This document shows positions 18,965-22,307 of a DNA stretch of 22,307 bases, one piece after another; position 1 is the stretch's first letter; the number at the start of each line of letters is the position of its first letter. The notes under the pieces are model-generated. The model saw only the letters and a list, made by a program, of their open reading frames with translations, did no database searches and was not told where the DNA came from. The stretch comes from Hypsibius dujardini (taxonomy: Eukaryota > Tardigrada > Eutardigrada > Parachela > Hypsibiidae): contig LRSR01007889.1 of assembly GCA_001579985.1 (NCBI GenBank), positions 1 through 22,307 of the forward strand, in the 5' to 3' direction. Made by a program: the position numbers and the translations under genes.

Positions 18965-19843
18965 AAAAAGGAACTTTGCGTCGGCTGAATTTCACCGGCA
19001 ATCGTCTGGTGATATGCAGAGTCTCGCTTCACACCGCAGCGTAAGTGTGAATGAGCCTCAGGCCATTTCGCGAGTGTGTTCAGTCTCCGTGTGTGAAAAC
19101 ACTCCACACGATGCACATGCACCTGCAATCTGAAGGTACAAACGAAGAGCCGCTCAAGGCACGCGAGGAGCATACATTCTGTGAGCTAGGACTGCACTAG
19201 TGCGAACAGCAGTGAAGCTGAGTATTTTTCAACTTATACTACACTGAAACTGCAGGTTAGCTAAAATATCGTGTTGAAGCGAGTAATAATGTGGCAAAGT
19301 TCTTCTTCTTATTTTGCATCTCTAATGGTACGAGGCTTCCTTCTTGGTTGTTTGCGAATTTAATATCGAGCTGTTTCATGACTTTTTTTTACGATTTTGT
19401 TGGACCAATATGGACTGATGGGATTAGACGAACAGCAAAAACGTCGCGCCTTAGCGACACAGGCAGGTGTGAACTGTGTCGCTGAACTGAATTGAACTGA
19501 AATGTGAAAGTTCTTACTGTCGAATGTATTTTTGAACTGAACTGAACCGCCAAATTAGAACAATCATAATATACCTAATCAATTACGTCTTCATTCATTT
19601 AGTTTTATCCTGAACTGGAGATGCGCTATTTAATTTAATTCAGTTGTTTATTCTATTTCAATTTGTTGAAGTTATTTATCAAATCCAACGTTGAAATATA
19701 GTAACGCTAATTTTAGTATTTATTTTTGAATGACCAAGAAAAAAAAATGCGGCTATTATTTCTCTTTTGTTACAGATTCGCTTCTACTTTAAGCCAGAGA
19801 GACAGAGAGAGAGAGACAGAGAGAGAGAGAGACAGAGAGGATC
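18965..19843. other. Stretch upstream of the hexosaminidase gene
   Basis: No exon was recognised. There are dispersed GAACTGAA motifs (about 19483-19550). A likely splice acceptor (TCTTTTGTTACAG, ending 19775) would start a 5' untranslated exon that runs into the hexosaminidase start. A GA-rich repeat sits just before the ATG. Confidence 0.55.
19795..19840. repeat. GA/GACA simple repeat in the 5' untranslated region
   Basis: A (GAGA)n stretch broken by GACA units ends a few bases before the hexosaminidase start codon. It is probably transcribed as part of the leader. Confidence 0.8.
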
Positions 19844-22307
19844 ATGCGAGCTCTGCGGAAGCTGCACGCCGTTGCAGAGATTAAAATTGTCAGACTTTTG
19901 TTGATTGCCGTCGGACTTTTTGTGGTCTTCATTATGTGTCTGAGATTCATGGCATCCCGAGCATCCACACCAGGCATCGAAAAGCCAGTGGCACAAATAC
20001 TTCGAGCAGAAGGTTTTATTCAGCCACTTCCAGTGACTCCTCCAGACAAAGGACTTGCTGAGAATATCTCCACTCCAACGCCTGTCCGAATTGTGATAAA
20101 AGAGCGGCTGGTTCACTTTGATCTGAAAGGTGCGCCACCGTTGATCACTTACTATAAGGATGCTTTTCCGTTGCTTAAAAAAATGGGCGCCACCGGATTA
20201 TTAATGGAATATGAAGACATGTTCCCGTTTACTGGGGAATTAAAAGTCGTCAACGCCAAGAACGGATATTCTAAGGAAGATGTCAAGACGATTTTACAGT
20301 TGGCGAATGAAAGTGGGCTTTATGTGATTCCTCTGGTTCAGACGTTCGGTCATTTGGAGTTCGTACTGAAGCACAAGGAGTTTCGTCATTTAAGGGAAGT
20401 GGACAAGTTCCCACAAGCTGTCTGCCCGACGCGGAATGGCACGTTTTCACTGGTGCAGGAGCTGATTGCTCAAACGATGGAACTCCATCCCGAAGCGAAA
20501 TATCTACACATTGGGGCAGATGAGGTTCGTAATTTGAAATTCAAAAGACAAATTTTCAGGAAAACTTTTTAAAGGGGTAGGAACCTACTTCGCACCACCT
20601 TGCTAACACTTGGACCGCCCAAACAACATCCAGTCCCACGTGTCGACATTTTTTTTCTCATTATCGAAAAAATAAGGGACTTGAGACTGGACCTTAGGGC
20701 ATCTAGTAAAACTGGTATTGCAATATTCGAGTGAATACAAGCGGAGTTAAAAATTAGTAACCATTAGGAAAAGGTTAGAACTCTGCCTGATGATTCGCTG
20801 CGCTAGCACTGGTTGTAACCAATGTTGGACACGCCCAACAAGTCCCCATATCCAATCATGATAGTTCTTTAACTCACGAGTATCATACTTAGTTTGTAAC
20901 TCTGTCCACTCTATTAACCCTATTCTGATGTATGTGCCATTTACCTTCATTTCTATAGTTAAAACTTTACTATATAAGAATGTGTTTTATTATTTCTACA
21001 GTCAGTTCTACTTCCTCTTTCCTTACTTTCAGTTTATTTCTCTAACAGTCTTTACTATCAGTCTAATAAACTTGTTAACTATCCAACTGACGGTTGGTAG
21101 ACCTAACACCAATACGAGTTACGTGTAACTGACATTTCGTGACTGTGTAGTCACTCATTTGACGGCTTTTTTTCTCCATTCTTCGTCAGCGGCGCCACGG
21201 TTTCCGCCACCACTGAAACCACCACTGAAACGGTTTCAGTTGAAGGTTGTGGGGAATTTTCCAAACGATCCGTTAGGATTTGCAAGGAATCGTTCAGCAC
21301 TTTCCCTGATCTAGCAAAGTTTTGCTAAACCCGTTTCTATCCGTAAACCCAAAACACCTGGTTACCAGAGGGTTAAGTGCTAACAAATGCAGAGTCTGCT
21401 TAAAAACCGGCATGAAATACATTCGTAAGTTAATTAGTTTTCTTATTCAATCCAAAATAAGTTCTGATTCGTCAGTTATAAATAAAAATGTAAATTATGA
21501 TGGAGATTTAGTTTCTTTCAGTCGAAATTTTTAATTACATTCAGACGTTTTTAGATTTTTCAGTTTCATTGTTAATTAACCAGAACATTTACTGTATTTT
21601 TTGGACAGTTCCAATATTAAGCTAAGAAATTAGTCATTAAAAGTGTTGGCCTGACTTTATTTCAGTTTAGTTTAGTTATTCATGTGCAAATTTGCTTTCG
21701 AAGTGAACTGCAACAGAAAAACTGACACGTTTATTTGTGGAGTAAAAAAGGTGTTCCATATTGGGCGCTGCAACGTCTGCTCCCGAATCGGCATGAAACT
21801 CGGGCCCGGCTTCCTCGGTGTGCAAGCTGCCAAGCACCAAATCTTCCTGGCCTACGTCTCACAAGTTCTCCAGCATATTCGCCGCACTTACCCCGCGGTC
21901 AAGCCAATCATGTGGGACGACATGTTCCGCACAATGTCCGCCCGGGAGATCGAAACCGGATTAGGAGAGCTCACCCAATACGTCGAGCCGATGATCTGGA
22001 GCTACTTTTCTGACTGGCGGCATCACCTTCCGCAGTACGGCGATCTGTACAAGGATGTCTTTCCCAACATTTGGGGCGCAACAGCGTTTAAAGGCTCCTC
22101 GGGGGAAACTGCACAGATTCCTAACATCAAAACGCAGGCCATGATTCACACTTCCTGGATTAGTTCTCTGCGGGAAAACGGTCATAAAATGAAGAACTTT
22201 CGCGGCATCGCGCTGACCGGATGGTCTCGTTTCGACCATTTTAATCCGCTTTGTGAGCTCTTTCCTGTTGCGTTGCCGTCGTTAGCCGTCAGCATGCAGA
22301 TCTTACA
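19844..22307 (+). CDS. HEXD: Hexosaminidase D (GH20), 3' end beyond the window
   Basis: Glycoside hydrolase family 20 enzyme that removes terminal beta-linked GalNAc/GlcNAc. Exons: 19844-20524 and 21751 to the window end, joined at phase 0 (GAG|GTTCGT; AAAAAAG|GTG, a pyrimidine-poor acceptor). Residues 18-33 are a hydrophobic helix after a basic N-terminus, suggesting a type II membrane protein, whereas human HEXD is described as nucleocytoplasmic. Family motifs: HFDLKGAP (91-98), EYEDMFP (122-128), QTFGHLEF (166-173), and HIGADE (222-227) with the catalytic Asp-Glu pair as the last two codons of exon 1. Exon 2 has VFHIG, a WDDMFR block, VEPMIWSYF, FPNIWGATAFKGSSGE, IALTGWSRFDHF and LCELFPVALPSLA, all matching the C-terminal half of the family. 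The stop codon is not reached, but little should be missing. Start ATG 19844 is chosen because it precedes the membrane helix. Confidence 0.93.
20525..21750 (+). other. Hexosaminidase intron directly after the catalytic Asp-Glu
   Basis: 1226-nt intron containing the solo LTR at 20823-21108 and a repeated CCACTGAAAC motif with an imperfect palindrome (21205-21242). No exon was seen in it. Confidence 0.8.
20823..21108 (+). mobile_element. Solo LTR of a retrotransposon
   Basis: The 286-bp unit begins TGTTGG and ends CCTAACA, and is flanked by CCAA on both sides (20819-20822 and 21109-21112; the duplication is ACCAA if the last A is shared). Inside, in the right order, are a TATA-like TATATAAG (20971-20978) and a poly(A) signal AATAAA (21065-21070). 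No internal retroelement sequence follows, so it is a solo LTR left by recombination. Ty3/gypsy or BEL-Pao class cannot be decided. Confidence 0.72.

Noticed and set aside
21735-22239. Frames 21735-22013 (+) and 21961-22239 (-)
   Set aside because: Shadows of the second hexosaminidase exon, whose correct frame starts at 21751.
1-22307. tRNA genes, CRISPR arrays, operons or phage genes
   Set aside because: None seen; exon-intron structure and gene families show an animal genome.

Overview
This is animal nuclear DNA. The genes are split by GT-AG introns of about 70 bp to 1.7 kb, there is a Dbx-type homeobox gene, and the spaces between exons hold small inverted-repeat transposons, a solo LTR and microsatellites. 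There are no bacterial-style operons. It looks like a compact invertebrate (bilaterian) genome. The taxon cannot be fixed from the sequence; a tardigrade or other small ecdysozoan would fit, but that is only a guess.

Layout, left to right. 1-2109 has no recognisable gene and carries a decayed MITE fragment. 2110-4759 (+) is a Dbx homeobox gene in five exons that close to 238 codons; two introns cut the homeodomain and leave a 30-nt microexon. Its long intron holds a TA-flanked MITE and a truncated relative of it. 5748-8290 (-) is 'paralogue A', a three-exon gene for an unrecognised 491-residue protein; one of its introns holds a 72-bp minisatellite. 9872-13010 (-) is a glutaminyl-peptide cyclotransferase in four coding exons, with a signal peptide and a Thr-rich linker. 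14536-17511 (+) is 'paralogue B', a homologue of paralogue A in at least three exons; its introns hold a long palindromic MITE and a strand-switching TCCG repeat. 17854-18148 is a fold-back repeat. 18439-18964 is a weak two-exon candidate. 19844 to the window end (+) is a hexosaminidase D (GH20) gene, cut by the window edge; its intron holds a solo LTR.

The genes do not form a pathway. Two of them (QPCT and hexosaminidase D) are ordinary protein- and glycan-modifying enzymes and one (Dbx) is a developmental transcription factor. The most novel content is the pair of paralogues A and B. They share a Cys triad and FWAD, LTFP-[LM]-H and VLFWP motifs, but they have different intron positions, and I could assign them to no known family.

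The exon joins were found by reading both strands by hand and by matching splice phases. Where several exons close in frame and match a known family (Dbx, QPCT, hexosaminidase D) confidence is high. Promoters and poly(A) sites could not be called with confidence.
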